Positions 10,972 to 19,567 of a stretch of DNA of 64,000 nucleotides are shown one piece after another. This DNA is from UBA7803 sp040219935. Its GTDB lineage: Bacteria > Pseudomonadota > Gammaproteobacteria > Pseudomonadales > Azotimanducaceae. A program made the translations under genes and the position numbers. The notes under the pieces are model-generated. The model was not told the DNA's origin. It searched no databases and worked only from the letters and a program-made list of their open reading frames with translations. The stretch is from the NCBI GenBank assembly GCA_040219935.1, contig JAVJUA010000002.1:1-64000 (forward strand), read 5' to 3'. Each line of letters opens with the position of its first letter. Position 1 is the first letter of the stretch.

Positions 10972-11475
10972 TCAGCCGTCGTCGAGCAGCCGGGCCTTGG
11001 CGGCATTGAGCTTGGCGGCCAGGTAGGTGGAGCCGCCGCGATCCGGGTGCAGCTTCTGAATCAGGCGCCGATGGGCGGCGACGATCTCGTCACGGCTGGG
11101 CCCGGGCCCCAGCCCGAGAATCTCCAGCGCCTCGGCCCGGGACATGGGCCCATGATGGCCCGGTGCATGGCTTCCCTGGCCCCCCGTCGATGCCCGATCG
11201 CCGGCCTGCGCCTTGCCGCCGAACAGGGAGCGCAGCACCGGCAGGTAGCCCAGCAGGGACAGGGCGCGACGCAGGAACGGCAGCACCGCCGCAATCGCCG
11301 CGGCGATCCAGTGCAGCCGCCCGGTGGCGGCCAGCAGCGCCAGGGCAAGCACCAGGGCGATGGCGGCCAGCGTCAGCCAGGTGCTGTACCCGCGGTTGCC
11401 TGGCGCGCGCCAGAAGCGGCGGGTGAGCACCACGAAGGCGATGGCGGCGACGATGGCGGCAACGATGGCGATCAT
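10972..11475 (-). CDS. Membrane-anchored DnaJ-domain protein
   Basis: A 167-residue protein with about three N-terminal membrane spans (roughly 1-18, 33-50 and 55-72), a Gly/His-rich linker, and a short C-terminal J-domain. The J-domain runs EALEILGLGPGPSRDEIVAAHRRL to HPD at 133-135 and ends at residue 167, so the last helix is short. The layout recalls the TIM14/Pam18 type of J-protein, which recruits DnaK to a membrane site. The start at 11475 is chosen so that the first hydrophobic segment begins the protein; an upstream ATG would add 30 unlikely residues. No client is evident from neighbours. Confidence 0.75.
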   Translation of the reverse strand: MIAIVAAIVAAIAFVVLTRRFWRAPGNRGYSTWLTLAAIALVLALALLAATGRLHWIAAAIAAVLPFLRRALSLLGYLPVLRSLFGGKAQAGDRASTGGQGSHAPGHHGPMSRAEALEILGLGPGPSRDEIVAAHRRLIQKLHPDRGGSTYLAAKLNAAKARLLDDG

Positions 11476-11576
11476 GGGCTCGGTACGGCTTTGAACCAGT
11501 CTGACATCCCACTTATGATGCCACGAGCAGCACCACGGCATGGGCTCGCCGCAGCGGCGGCCCAACAGGGAGATTC

Positions 11577-11774
11577 ATGGAGCGGGAGGAGATCGAGAGG
11601 TGGCTTGAGGAACTGCGCATCGAGCACCGTGACCTCGACGAGGTGATTCGGCACCTGATCGAGACCCGCCACGACGACACCATGCGAATTCAACGCTTGA
11701 AGAAGCGCAAGCTGAAGCTCAAGGACATGATGTCCAAGCTGGAGAGCGAGCTGATTCCGGACCTGGACGCATGA
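11577..11774 (+). CDS. YdcH-like DUF465 protein
   Basis: A 65-residue, highly charged protein predicted to form one long coiled-coil hairpin. It resembles the DUF465/YdcH family through LRIEHRDLDEVIRHL and the basic stretch RLKKRKLKLKDMMSKLE. The function of the family is not known. Its stop overlaps the start of the 5'-nucleotidase gene by four bases, so the two are translationally coupled. It is divergent from the DnaJ-like gene, with about 100 bases between starts. Confidence 0.75.
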   Translation: MEREEIERWLEELRIEHRDLDEVIRHLIETRHDDTMRIQRLKKRKLKLKDMMSKLESELIPDLDA

Positions 11775-12682
11775 GCCCCAGCAGCGACCGCGTGATGCCC
11801 CTCACCGTCGCCATCAGCTCCCGCGCCCTGTTCGACCTGACCGAGAGCAACAGCGTCTTCGAGAAGGAGGGGCTCGAGGCGTACCGGCAATATCAGATCG
11901 TCCATGAGGACGACGTTCTGGAGCCTGGCGAGGCGTTCCACTTCGTAAAAAAATTGCTGAATATCAATAAGCTGCTAGGTAAACCTCGGGTCGATGTGAT
12001 TCTGTTGTCGCGCAACTCCGCAGATACGGGCCTGCGCATCTTCAACTCCATCAAGGCCTACGACCTGGCCATCAGCCGCGCGGCCTTCTGCGGCGGCGAG
12101 TCACCTTACCGGTACGTGCGCGCGTTCGGCTGCAGCCTGTTCCTCTCTACCCAGGCGGACGATGTCGGGCAGGCCCTGGACCACGGCGTCGCCGCCGCCA
12201 CGCTGCTCGGCAGGCCTGCCGGGCCCCGGGAGGTGGGCGAAGACCTGCGGCTGGCGTTCGACGGCGACTCGGTGCTGTTTTCCGACGAGGCCGAGCAGAT
12301 CTACCAGAGCGAGGGGCTCGATGCGTTCAGCCGGCGCGAGGCCGCGGCGGCCACCCGGCCGCTGGAGGGCGGTCCGTTCAAGGACTTTCTCGCCGCGCTG
12401 CATCAGCTCCAGCAGGAATTCACGGGCCAGCCGTGCCCGATACGCACCGCCCTGGTCACCGCCCGCAGCGCCCCTGCCCACGAGCGAGTGATTCGCACCC
12501 TGCGGGCCTGGGACATCCGGCTGGACGAATCGCTGTTCCTGGGTGGCATGGACAAGACCGAGTTCCTGCGCGCCTTCGGTGCCGATGTATTCTTCGATGA
12601 CCAGACCCAGCACTGCGAGCGGGCCAGCGTCCACGTGGCCACCGGGCACGTGCCCCACGGCATCGTCAACCGCGACAGGTAA
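11771..12682 (+). CDS. Cytosolic 5'-nucleotidase (cN-I-like family)
   Basis: A 303-residue protein of the bacterial family related to eukaryotic cytosolic 5'-nucleotidase I, which dephosphorylates nucleoside monophosphates. The start reads VAISSRALFDLTESN, where family members begin with a conserved R.LF stretch. Other recognisable parts are VDVILLSRNSADTGLRIFNSI (about 75-95), LFLSTQADDV, and ALVTARSAPAHERVIRTLR near 240, followed by FLGGMDKTEFLRAFGADVFFDDQ. It overlaps the DUF465 gene by four bases and is followed 55 bases later by cysB. Nucleotide preference is not predictable. Confidence 0.8.
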   Translation: MSPSSDRVMPLTVAISSRALFDLTESNSVFEKEGLEAYRQYQIVHEDDVLEPGEAFHFVKKLLNINKLLGKPRVDVILLSRNSADTGLRIFNSIKAYDLAISRAAFCGGESPYRYVRAFGCSLFLSTQADDVGQALDHGVAAATLLGRPAGPREVGEDLRLAFDGDSVLFSDEAEQIYQSEGLDAFSRREAAAATRPLEGGPFKDFLAALHQLQQEFTGQPCPIRTALVTARSAPAHERVIRTLRAWDIRLDESLFLGGMDKTEFLRAFGADVFFDDQTQHCERASVHVATGHVPHGIVNRDR

Positions 12683-12737
12683 GTTATACTCCGTCGGGTT
12701 TTTATAACGGGTCCACACGCTCGCGCGTCCACCGGCC

Positions 12738-13724
12738 ATGAAGCTCCAACAGCTCCGCTACATCTGGGAGGTCGCCCACCACGACCTGAACGTCTCGGCG
12801 ACGGCCCAGAGCCTGTTCACCTCGCAGCCGGGCATCAGCAAGCAGATCCGGCTGCTGGAGGACGAGCTCGGCGTCGAGATCTTCGCCCGCAGCGGCAAGC
12901 ATCTGACCCACGTGACCGCCGTGGGCGAGACCATCATCAAGATGGCGGGGCAGATCCTGCGCGAGGTGGACACCATCAAGCAGGTGGCGCAGGAGTTCAG
13001 CGACGAGAAGCAGGGCAGCCTGTCCATCGCCACCACCCATACCCAGGCACGCTATGCGTTGCCGCCGGTGATCGGCGACTTCCGCGCCCGCTATCCGGAC
13101 GTGGCGCTGCATGTCAATCAGGGCTCGCCGACCCAGATCGCCGAGCTGGCGGCCAACGGCACCGTCGACTTCGCCATCGCCACCGAAGGCATGGAGCACT
13201 TCCAGGATCTGGTGATGATGCCGTGCTACGCCTGGAACCGCTGCGTGGTGGTGCCGGAGGGCCATCGCCTGATCAAGAAGGCGAACTCGAAGACCGGACT
13301 GGTGCTGGCCGATGTGGCCGCGGAGCCGATCATCACCTACGTCTTCGGCTTCACCGGCCGCTCGCGGCTGGATGCCGCGTTCTCGGCTGCCGGACTGACC
13401 CCGCACGTGGTGCTGACTGCCACCGATGCCGACGTCATCAAGACCTACGTTCGCCTGGGGCTGGGCGTCGGCATCATCGCCCATATGGCGCTGGATCCCG
13501 AGCGCGATCGGGATCTGGTGCCCCTGGACGCATCGCACCTGTTCGAGCCGAGCATCACCCACATCGGGTTCCGCCGCGGCACGTTCCTGCGCCGCTACAT
13601 GTACGACTTCATCGAGCGCTTTGCACCGCACCTGGACCGGGCCCAGGTGGATGCCGCCGTGGCCTGTGCCACGCGGGTCGAGCGCGAAGCGCTGTTCGCC
13701 GAACTGCAACTGCCCGTCCGCTGA
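12738..13724 (+). CDS. cysB: LysR-type regulator CysB
   Basis: Activator of sulfate-assimilation genes that senses N-acetylserine. The 328-residue length and sequence match CysB. A winged helix-turn-helix occupies 1-60 (MKLQQLRYIWEVAHHDLNVS), and a periplasmic-binding-like effector domain follows, with TTHTQARYALPPVI near 95-110. The distinctive N terminus LRYIWEV and TGRSRLDAAF in the effector domain separate it from other LysR proteins. A TTATAAC hexamer about 30 bases ahead of the ATG may be its -10. The regulator fits the cysG and tus genes further right, although no sulfate-reduction operon lies in this window. Confidence 0.95.
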   Translation: MKLQQLRYIWEVAHHDLNVSATAQSLFTSQPGISKQIRLLEDELGVEIFARSGKHLTHVTAVGETIIKMAGQILREVDTIKQVAQEFSDEKQGSLSIATTHTQARYALPPVIGDFRARYPDVALHVNQGSPTQIAELAANGTVDFAIATEGMEHFQDLVMMPCYAWNRCVVVPEGHRLIKKANSKTGLVLADVAAEPIITYVFGFTGRSRLDAAFSAAGLTPHVVLTATDADVIKTYVRLGLGVGIIAHMALDPERDRDLVPLDASHLFEPSITHIGFRRGTFLRRYMYDFIERFAPHLDRAQVDAAVACATRVEREALFAELQLPVR

Positions 13725-13737
13725 CCCGGGAGGCGTC

Positions 13738-14331
13738 TTGGATATCCTCTGTCTCGACCTCGAAGGCGTGCTCATTCCCGAAATCTGGCAGGCCGTGGCA
13801 GATCGCACCGGCATCGAGGCGCTGCGCAAGACCACGCGCGACATTCCGGTGTACGACGACCTGATGCAGCTCCGGCTCGGCATTCTGGCCGAGCACGACC
13901 TGCCGCTGAGCCTGATTCAGCAGGTCATAGACACCCTCGAGCCGCTGCCGGGGGCGCCCGAGTTCCTGGGCTGGGCTCGCCAGCAGTACCAGGTGGCCAT
14001 CATCTCCGACACCTTCTACCAGTTCGCCATGCCGCTGATGGCGAAGCTCGGCTGGCCGACCCTGCTCTGCCACCGCCTGGTGGTGGAGCACGATCGCATC
14101 GTCGACTATCGCATCCGCCAGCCCGACCCGAAGCGGCGATCGGTGCAGGCGTTCCGCTCCCTCAACTACCGGGTGCTGGCTGCGGGCGACTCCTACAACG
14201 ACGTCTCCATGCTCGAGGAGGCGGACGCCGGGTTTCTGTTCTGCGCGCCGGACAACGTGCGCCGCGAGTTCCCCCAGTACCCCTACGCCGGCGACTACCC
14301 GGCCCTGCAGCGGCTGCTGGAGCAGGCGTGA
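13738..14331 (+). CDS. thrH: Phosphoserine phosphatase / homoserine phosphotransferase ThrH
   Basis: HAD-family enzyme that can move phosphate from phosphoserine to homoserine, linking serine and threonine synthesis. With a TTG start at 13738, decided by GGGAGG four bases earlier, it has 197 residues, near the 205 of Pseudomonas ThrH. The catalytic motif DLEGVL starts at residue 7 and uses Asp7 and Glu9, the D-x-E variant typical of ThrH instead of DxDxT. GDSYNDVSML near the end supplies the magnesium-binding acids. It lies 13 bases after cysB and overlaps the next gene by four bases, so it is probably in an operon with both. Confidence 0.9.
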   Translation: MDILCLDLEGVLIPEIWQAVADRTGIEALRKTTRDIPVYDDLMQLRLGILAEHDLPLSLIQQVIDTLEPLPGAPEFLGWARQQYQVAIISDTFYQFAMPLMAKLGWPTLLCHRLVVEHDRIVDYRIRQPDPKRRSVQAFRSLNYRVLAAGDSYNDVSMLEEADAGFLFCAPDNVRREFPQYPYAGDYPALQRLLEQA

Positions 14332-14825
14332 GCGCCGAACCCCGGTTCGTGCTGCCCGATCTCTGCGACGCCCATGCGGACGTGGTGCGCGTGGCCGAGC
14401 CCATCTTCGTGAGCTACGGCGGCCGCGCCGCCTTCGGCGGTCCCATCCGCACCGTCAAGTGCTTCGAGGACAACGACCTGGTGGCCAGACGCGTGCGGGA
14501 GCCCGGCGACGGTGCGGTGCTGGTGGTGGACGGCGGCGGATCACGCCGCTGCGCCCTGGTGGGGGACAATCTGGCTCTGCTGGCGGCGCAGAACGGCTGG
14601 GCCGGGGTGCTGGTCTACGGCTGCGTGCGCGACGTCGACGAGCTGGCCAGCATCGAGGTGGGAATTCAGGCCCTGGCGGCCAATCCGTTGCGATCGATCA
14701 AGCGCGGCGAGGGGTTGCTGGACGTGGCCGTGGACTTCGCCGGGGTCCGATTCGTGCCCGATCAGTACGTCTACTGCGACCGCAACGGGGTGGTGGTGGC
14801 GCCGGTGAACCTGCTGCCCGGCTGA
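14328..14825 (+). CDS. RraA-family protein (RNase E regulator / HMG aldolase-like)
   Basis: A 165-residue protein with the RraA/4-hydroxy-4-methyl-2-oxoglutarate aldolase fold: GGRAAFGGPIRTVKCFEDN near 29-47, GDNLALLAAQNGWAGVLVYGCVRDV, and DQYVYCDRNGVVVAP near the end. RraA proper inhibits RNase E in the degradosome. Others in the family are aldolases, and both carry the G-x-R-D type motif seen here as GCVRDVDEL. The two cannot be separated by eye. It overlaps thrH by four bases (ATGA), so the pair is coupled. Confidence 0.85.
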   Translation: MSAEPRFVLPDLCDAHADVVRVAEPIFVSYGGRAAFGGPIRTVKCFEDNDLVARRVREPGDGAVLVVDGGGSRRCALVGDNLALLAAQNGWAGVLVYGCVRDVDELASIEVGIQALAANPLRSIKRGEGLLDVAVDFAGVRFVPDQYVYCDRNGVVVAPVNLLPG

Positions 14826-14855
14826 GTCGCCGTCGGGCGAGCGTGCCGCCGCGCC

Positions 14856-15827
14856 CTAAATGCGCAGCACCCGCAGCTCCGGGTCGGTGCTGCTGCGCTC
14901 CCAGAGCTGGCTGAACTGCTCCGTCAGACGCCGTCCCTGCACCGGATCGTAGCGATCGGCGGACGCCAGGTACTGTCGGAAGTCGGGCATCAGGAAGTAG
15001 CCCTGCTGGTCCCAGCTCACGAAGCTCGCGTCTCCCGGGCCCACCTCGTCGGCCACCTTGCGGATCTCGATGCGGCTGTCGAGGCGGCGCGCCAGCTCCA
15101 CCAGCCGGTGGCCGCGGCTGACGATCAGGCTGGAATCGGCGATCAGCAGCCGCACCTGGGTGGCGGCACCGCTGCGCGCGAAAGCCGATATGGCCTCGAC
15201 TACCGCCTCGTCGTCGAACAGCACATGGTCGAGCTGCTGACTGAGCACCAGCAGGCGCCGGCGCGGCTCGCCCAGCAGACCGAGCAGGCCGCGGCGGCAG
15301 TCGAGCTCGCCGGCGAAGCGCAGCAGCTCGCTCTGCGGCGGTGGTGGTGCGGGCGGCGCCGGACGCACCTCGACCCGGCCGCTACCCGCGCCCTCGAAGG
15401 GAATCGGCAGCGCCAGGGTCATGGAGATGTGCGGAATGCCGGCCTCCAGGTACTCGTCCCCTTCGGCTAGAAACCCTGCCTTGCGGTAGAAGGCCTCGGC
15501 CTGGCGCTGGGCGTGCAGAAACACCTGGCGCATGCCGGCTTCCCTGGCGTGGTCGATGGCCGCCTGCAGCAGCCTGGCACCCAGTCCCGTGCCGCGAAGC
15601 GGGGGCAGCACGGCCATGCGGCCGATCTGGCCCGTGGGCAGCAGGCGCGCGCAGCCTACGGGCTGGCCGGCTTCGTTCAGGGCGATGAAGTGCTCGGCAT
15701 CCTCGTCCAGGCCATCCCATTCGAGCTCGCGCGGCACCTGCTGCTCGATGATGAAGACCTGCTCGCGCACCTTCTGCAGCGCCTCCCGGTGGCTGCGCCA
15801 TGGCACCTTGACGACATGCACGCGCAC
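14856..15827 (-). CDS. GNAT acetyltransferase fused to a C-terminal domain of unknown function
   Basis: A 323-residue two-part protein. Residues 1-145 are an ElaA-like GNAT domain, with the acetyl-CoA loop around RLLPTGQIGRMAVLPPLRGTGLGARLL (Q/R-x-x-G-x-G/A type) and AFYRKAGFLAEGDEY. After a Pro/Ala linker (about 150-170), residues 170-323 form a second domain with LLVLSQQLDHVLFDDEAVVEAIS and a middle that resembles a phospholipase-D-like fold without HKD motifs. The latter resembles DUF7931. The start fits a nine-base gap after purB's stop, so it is downstream of no other minus gene. Substrate unknown. Confidence 0.75.
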   Translation of the reverse strand: MRVHVVKVPWRSHREALQKVREQVFIIEQQVPRELEWDGLDEDAEHFIALNEAGQPVGCARLLPTGQIGRMAVLPPLRGTGLGARLLQAAIDHAREAGMRQVFLHAQRQAEAFYRKAGFLAEGDEYLEAGIPHISMTLALPIPFEGAGSGRVEVRPAPPAPPPPQSELLRFAGELDCRRGLLGLLGEPRRRLLVLSQQLDHVLFDDEAVVEAISAFARSGAATQVRLLIADSSLIVSRGHRLVELARRLDSRIEIRKVADEVGPGDASFVSWDQQGYFLMPDFRQYLASADRYDPVQGRRLTEQFSQLWERSSTDPELRVLRI

Positions 15828-15836
15828 GCGTCGGCC

Positions 15837-17213
15837 TCAGCGATCGCGCCGGGCCAGCTCGCCGGCCAGGCCGACGTATCCGGCCGGGGTCAGGCGCTCG
15901 AGCTCGGCGCGGGCGGCGGGCGGCAGCGCCAGCTCGCCGAGCAGGCGCCGGTACAGGGCCTCGTCGAGCTGGCGGCCGCGGGTGGCCTGCTTGAGCTGCT
16001 CATAGGGTTCGGCCAGGCCGTAGCGCCGCATCACCGTCTGTACCGCCTCGCCGAGCACCTCCCAGCGCTCGGCCAGGTCGGCGGCGATCACGGCCTCGTT
16101 GACCTCCAGCCGGTCGAGCCCGCGCAGCGTCGACTGGAAGGCCAGCAGGCTGTGCCCCAGGGCGCTGCCGACGTTGCGAAGGACCGTGGAGTCGGACAGG
16201 TCGCGCTGCCAGCGCGACACCGGCAGCTTCTCCGCCATGTGCCCGAGCAGGGCATTGGCGATGCCGAGGTTGCCCTCCGAGTTCTCGAAGTCGATGGGGT
16301 TCACCTTGTGGGGCATGGTCGACGAGCCCGTCTCGCCCTCGACCTTGCGCTGCCGGAAGTAGTCGATGGCGATGTAGCTCCACAGGTCGCGATCGAAATC
16401 GAGCACCACCTGGTTGAACCGCATCAGGGCGTGAAACAGCTCGGCAATGAAGTCGTGGGGCTCGATCTGGGTGGTGTGATGGTTAGGTGTCAGGCCCAGC
16501 GCGCTGACGAAGCCGTCGGTCAGGGCCGGCCAGTCCACGTCCGGGTAGGCCGAGACGTGGGCATTGAAGTTGCCGACCGCGCCGTTGATCTTGCCGAGCA
16601 GGTCCGCCTCGGCCACGGCCAGCCGCTGCCGCGCCAGCCGGGCCGCGACGTTGCGCAGCTCCTTGCCGAGGGTGGTGGGTGACGCCGGCTGCCCATGGGT
16701 ACGCGACAGCATCGGCAGGTCGGGATGCGCGTCGGCCAGCGCCGAAACCCGCGCCACCAGGGACGACATAGCCGGCAGCAGCACGTCCGCCCGAGCGTCG
16801 CGCAGCATCAGCGCGTAGGCCAGGTTGTTGATGTCTTCCGACGTGCAGGCGAAGTGCACGAACTCGACGTGGGAAGCGAGGCCGTCGATCTGGCGTACCC
16901 GCTCCTTGACGAAGTATTCCACCGCCTTAACGTCGTGGTTGGTGCTGGCTTCCAGGCTCTTGATGCGCTCCGCCGCCGTCAGGTCGAAGCCGGCGACGAT
17001 GGCCTCCAGGCCCTGTTGCTGGGCCGCCGACAGAGCGGGCAACTCGCCAATGCCGGGCGCTGCGGCCAGGTGCGCGAACCAGCGGCACTCCACCAGCACC
17101 CGATAGCGCATCAGCCCGAACTCGCTGACCAGCGGCGCCAGCGCTTCAGCCTTGCCGCGATAGCGCCCATCCAGGGCGGAAATGGCCATGAGGGGATGCA
17201 GCGTCTGGGTCAT
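15837..17213 (-). CDS. purB: Adenylosuccinate lyase
   Basis: Cleaves SAICAR and adenylosuccinate, releasing fumarate, in de novo purine synthesis. The 458-residue product (start ATG 17213, MTQTLHPLMAISALDGRYR) equals the E. coli enzyme in length and type. The fumarase-superfamily signature GSSTMPHKVNPIDFEN contains the catalytic serine loop, and TSTNHDVKA-like and MLSRTHGQPASPTT stretches carry the other active-site residues. It overlaps hflD by four bases and lies in the order mnmA-hflD-purB, conserved in gammaproteobacteria, so all three are probably one operon. Confidence 0.96.
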   Translation of the reverse strand: MTQTLHPLMAISALDGRYRGKAEALAPLVSEFGLMRYRVLVECRWFAHLAAAPGIGELPALSAAQQQGLEAIVAGFDLTAAERIKSLEASTNHDVKAVEYFVKERVRQIDGLASHVEFVHFACTSEDINNLAYALMLRDARADVLLPAMSSLVARVSALADAHPDLPMLSRTHGQPASPTTLGKELRNVAARLARQRLAVAEADLLGKINGAVGNFNAHVSAYPDVDWPALTDGFVSALGLTPNHHTTQIEPHDFIAELFHALMRFNQVVLDFDRDLWSYIAIDYFRQRKVEGETGSSTMPHKVNPIDFENSEGNLGIANALLGHMAEKLPVSRWQRDLSDSTVLRNVGSALGHSLLAFQSTLRGLDRLEVNEAVIAADLAERWEVLGEAVQTVMRRYGLAEPYEQLKQATRGRQLDEALYRRLLGELALPPAARAELERLTPAGYVGLAGELARRDR

Positions 17214-17833
17214 GTGGCGTCCGGGTCGGCGTTGTCGGGTTGCGCGAAGGGCCGCAAGGCTAGCAGGAGCGCCCGCCGGCGCAACAGCAGATGCCAGCGC
17301 CTGCCGCCGAGCTGCTGCCACAGCCAGGCCAGACGGACGCCGGCCAGGAGCAGGGCACGAATGCGATCGGCGGTGGCCTCCTGCTGCAGCACGGCGGGCT
17401 CGCCGGTGACCTGGATGCGCTTGCCGAGGGTGCTGATGGTCTGCTGGTAGATGCGGCTGTACTGCTGCTCGTTCAGGTCATCCGGGTCCTGCTCGTCCAG
17501 CAGGCGACCCAGCTTTTCCACCACCTGCGGCACGCCGGCCAGGTTGCGGGCCAGCTCCACAAGCTGCAGGCCGTAGCGCAGCACTTCGGGCGTGCGCGAC
17601 TGACCCGACAGCGCCTCCACCGCCAGGCGGGCCCCCATGGTCAGGTCGGCCGGGCGCGGAAACACCTCGGCGAGGTCGCCGGCGCGGCGGGTGGGCACGG
17701 TCCGCAGCAGGGCCTCCCGGGCCGCGTCCGACACGCTACGGCCGTGGGCGGTGTCGTGCACCAGGGCGGCCGCCTGCACCACGCCGGCCAGGGCCAGAGC
17801 GGCGTAGCCGCCGCGATCAGCCGGTTCGGACAT
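17210..17833 (-). CDS. hflD: High-frequency lysogenization protein HflD homologue
   Basis: A 207-residue helical protein placed between mnmA and purB, the standard location of hflD in gammaproteobacteria. Sequence support comes from ALAGVVQAAALVHDTAHG near the start, LRYGLQLVELARNL in the middle, YSRIYQQTISTLGKRIQVTG and IRALLLAGVRLAWLWQQLGG. In E. coli the protein is membrane-associated and influences lambda lysogeny; its normal role is not settled. The C-terminal tail is very basic. Its start overlaps the 3' end of mnmA by 17 bases. Confidence 0.88.
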   Translation of the reverse strand: MSEPADRGGYAALALAGVVQAAALVHDTAHGRSVSDAAREALLRTVPTRRAGDLAEVFPRPADLTMGARLAVEALSGQSRTPEVLRYGLQLVELARNLAGVPQVVEKLGRLLDEQDPDDLNEQQYSRIYQQTISTLGKRIQVTGEPAVLQQEATADRIRALLLAGVRLAWLWQQLGGRRWHLLLRRRALLLALRPFAQPDNADPDAT

Positions 17834-18986
17834 ATCGTTCCTCTCGCATGTCGGGGACCGAATCGATGCGTGCGCCGCCCAGGCAGACATCGCCGTCGTA
17901 GAAGGCAACGTACTGGCCGGGCGTGATCGCCCGTTGCGGCTGATCGAACGTGACCCGCAGGGTCTGCCCGCCGTGGTCGGCCGCCTCGACCCGGCAGTCC
18001 TGATCCGCCTGCCGGTATCGGACCTTGGCGCGGCAGCGCAGCGGCAGGGTCAGGTCGGGCACCAGCCAGTTCGCCTCCGTGGCCAGCAGCGCGTCGGCCT
18101 GCAGATCATCCTCGTTCTGGGTCACCACCAGCACCTGGTCGCTGGTGCGCTTCGCGAGCACGTACCAGGGCGCTTCCGGCCGGCCTGCCTGGCCGCCGAT
18201 GCCGAGCCCCTGGCGCTGCCCCAGTGTGTAGTAGGCGAGGCCCATGTGCTCACCCAGCCGGCGGCCTTCGGGGTCGACGATGGGGCCGGGCCGCGCCGGC
18301 AGATACTGCTGCAGAAAGTCGCGGAAGCGGCGCTCGCCGATGAAGCAGATGCCGGTGCTGTCCTTCTTGCGATGGTTGTGCAGGCCTTCCCGCTCCGCCA
18401 GGGCGCGCACCGACGGCTTGGCCATGCCCCCGAGCGGGAACAGGCAGCGCGCCAGCTCGCGGCGCGGCACCGCCTGCAGAAAGTAACTCTGGTCCTTGTT
18501 GGCATCGATGCCCTTCAGCAGCCGGAACGCCGATGCCGCCGGGTCGGCGGCGAGGGCGGCCGCCGCGTCGTCGCTGCCGCTGAGCCAGCAGCCCCGGGCA
18601 TAGTGGCCGGTGGCGATCAGGTCGGCGCCGAGGCTCAGCGCATAGTCGGAGAACTGTTTGAACTTGATCTCCCGGTTGCAGAGCACGTCGGGGTTGGGGG
18701 TGCGGCCGGCCGCGTACTCGGCGAGAAACTGCTCGAACACGTTGTCCCAGTACTCGGCAGCGAAGTTGGCCGTATGCAGCGGGATGCCAAGCCGGTTGCA
18801 CACCCGCTCCGCGTCCGCGAGATCTTCCTTGGCTGTGCAGTACTCCGTGCCGTCGTCCTCGTCCCAGTTCTTCATGAACAGCCCCTGCACCCGGTAGCCC
18901 TGCTCGAGCAGCAGCAGGGCGGCGACCGACGAGTCGACGCCGCCGGACATGCCGACCACGACGCTGGCGGGGGAACGGAGGGTCAT
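17817..18986 (-). CDS. mnmA: tRNA-specific 2-thiouridylase MnmA
   Basis: Inserts sulfur at position 2 of U34 in tRNA-Lys, -Glu and -Gln, receiving it from the Tus relay encoded at 34624-35951. The 389-residue protein opens with the PP-loop VVVGMSGGVDSSVAALLL (about 10-27). Its catalytic cysteines are in TPNPDVLCNREIKF and STGICFIGERRF. An internal acidic insertion (around 155-170) is Ala/Asp rich. It heads the minus-strand mnmA-hflD-purB operon and is divergent from moaC, with about 100 bases between start codons. Confidence 0.96.
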   Translation of the reverse strand: MTLRSPASVVVGMSGGVDSSVAALLLLEQGYRVQGLFMKNWDEDDGTEYCTAKEDLADAERVCNRLGIPLHTANFAAEYWDNVFEQFLAEYAAGRTPNPDVLCNREIKFKQFSDYALSLGADLIATGHYARGCWLSGSDDAAAALAADPAASAFRLLKGIDANKDQSYFLQAVPRRELARCLFPLGGMAKPSVRALAEREGLHNHRKKDSTGICFIGERRFRDFLQQYLPARPGPIVDPEGRRLGEHMGLAYYTLGQRQGLGIGGQAGRPEAPWYVLAKRTSDQVLVVTQNEDDLQADALLATEANWLVPDLTLPLRCRAKVRYRQADQDCRVEAADHGGQTLRVTFDQPQRAITPGQYVAFYDGDVCLGGARIDSVPDMREERYVRTG

Positions 18987-19077
18987 GAGCGAACGGGCTG
19001 CCTGATGCCGAAGAGCGCGTATTCTAAGAAATCTGACCGCAACATGCTTGCCGCCTCCAGCACCGGGCGATTGCCCG

Positions 19078-19083
19078 TATAAT
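19078..19083 (+). promoter_or_regulatory. Perfect -10 hexamer just ahead of moaC
   Basis: TATAAT occurs seven bases before the moaC start codon. No good -35 hexamer is seen at normal spacing and no ribosome-binding site precedes the ATG. If this is a working -10, transcription would start at or next to the A of the start codon and moaC mRNA would be leaderless. A chance match is possible. Confidence 0.35.
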
Positions 19084-19090
19084 CGCCGCC

Positions 19091-19567
19091 ATGAGCAAGC
19101 TGACGCATCTGAACGAGGCCGGGGAAGCCCACATGGTGGATGTGTCGGGCAAGACCGACACCGTACGGGTGGCGGTCGCCAGCGGCCGGCTGCGGATGGC
19201 GCCGCAGACGCTGGCCCAGATCCTGAACCAGGGCAGCGCCAAAGGCGACGTGCTGGCCGTGGCCCGGGTGGCCGGCATCCAGGGCGCCAAGCGCTGCGCC
19301 GACCTCATCCCGCTGTGCCATCCGCTGCCGCTGTCGCGGGTCGCCGTCGACTTTGCCGCCGACGGCGACGACGTGCTGCAGATCACGGCCGAATGCCGGG
19401 TAACCGGCAAGACCGGCGTGGAGATGGAGGCGTTGACGGCCGTTTCCGTGGCGGCGCTCACCGTCTACGACATGTGCAAGGCCATCGATCGCGGCATGGT
19501 CATCGAGGCGATACGGCTGCTGCGCAAGGAGGGTGGACGCAGCGGCACCTGGACGGCGTCGCCATGA
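19091..19567 (+). CDS. moaC: Cyclic pyranopterin monophosphate synthase MoaC
   Basis: Second enzyme of molybdenum-cofactor synthesis; it converts the MoaA product into cyclic pyranopterin monophosphate. The 158 residues match the family length. The start SKLTHLNEAGEAHMVDVSGK is typical, LIPLCHPLPLS holds the catalytic histidine region, and VEMEALTAVSVAALTVYDMCKAIDRGM carries the conserved acidic and lysine residues. It is first in moaC-moaD-moaE, overlapping moaD by four bases. Its partner moaA is at 61999. Confidence 0.96.
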   Translation: MSKLTHLNEAGEAHMVDVSGKTDTVRVAVASGRLRMAPQTLAQILNQGSAKGDVLAVARVAGIQGAKRCADLIPLCHPLPLSRVAVDFAADGDDVLQITAECRVTGKTGVEMEALTAVSVAALTVYDMCKAIDRGMVIEAIRLLRKEGGRSGTWTASP

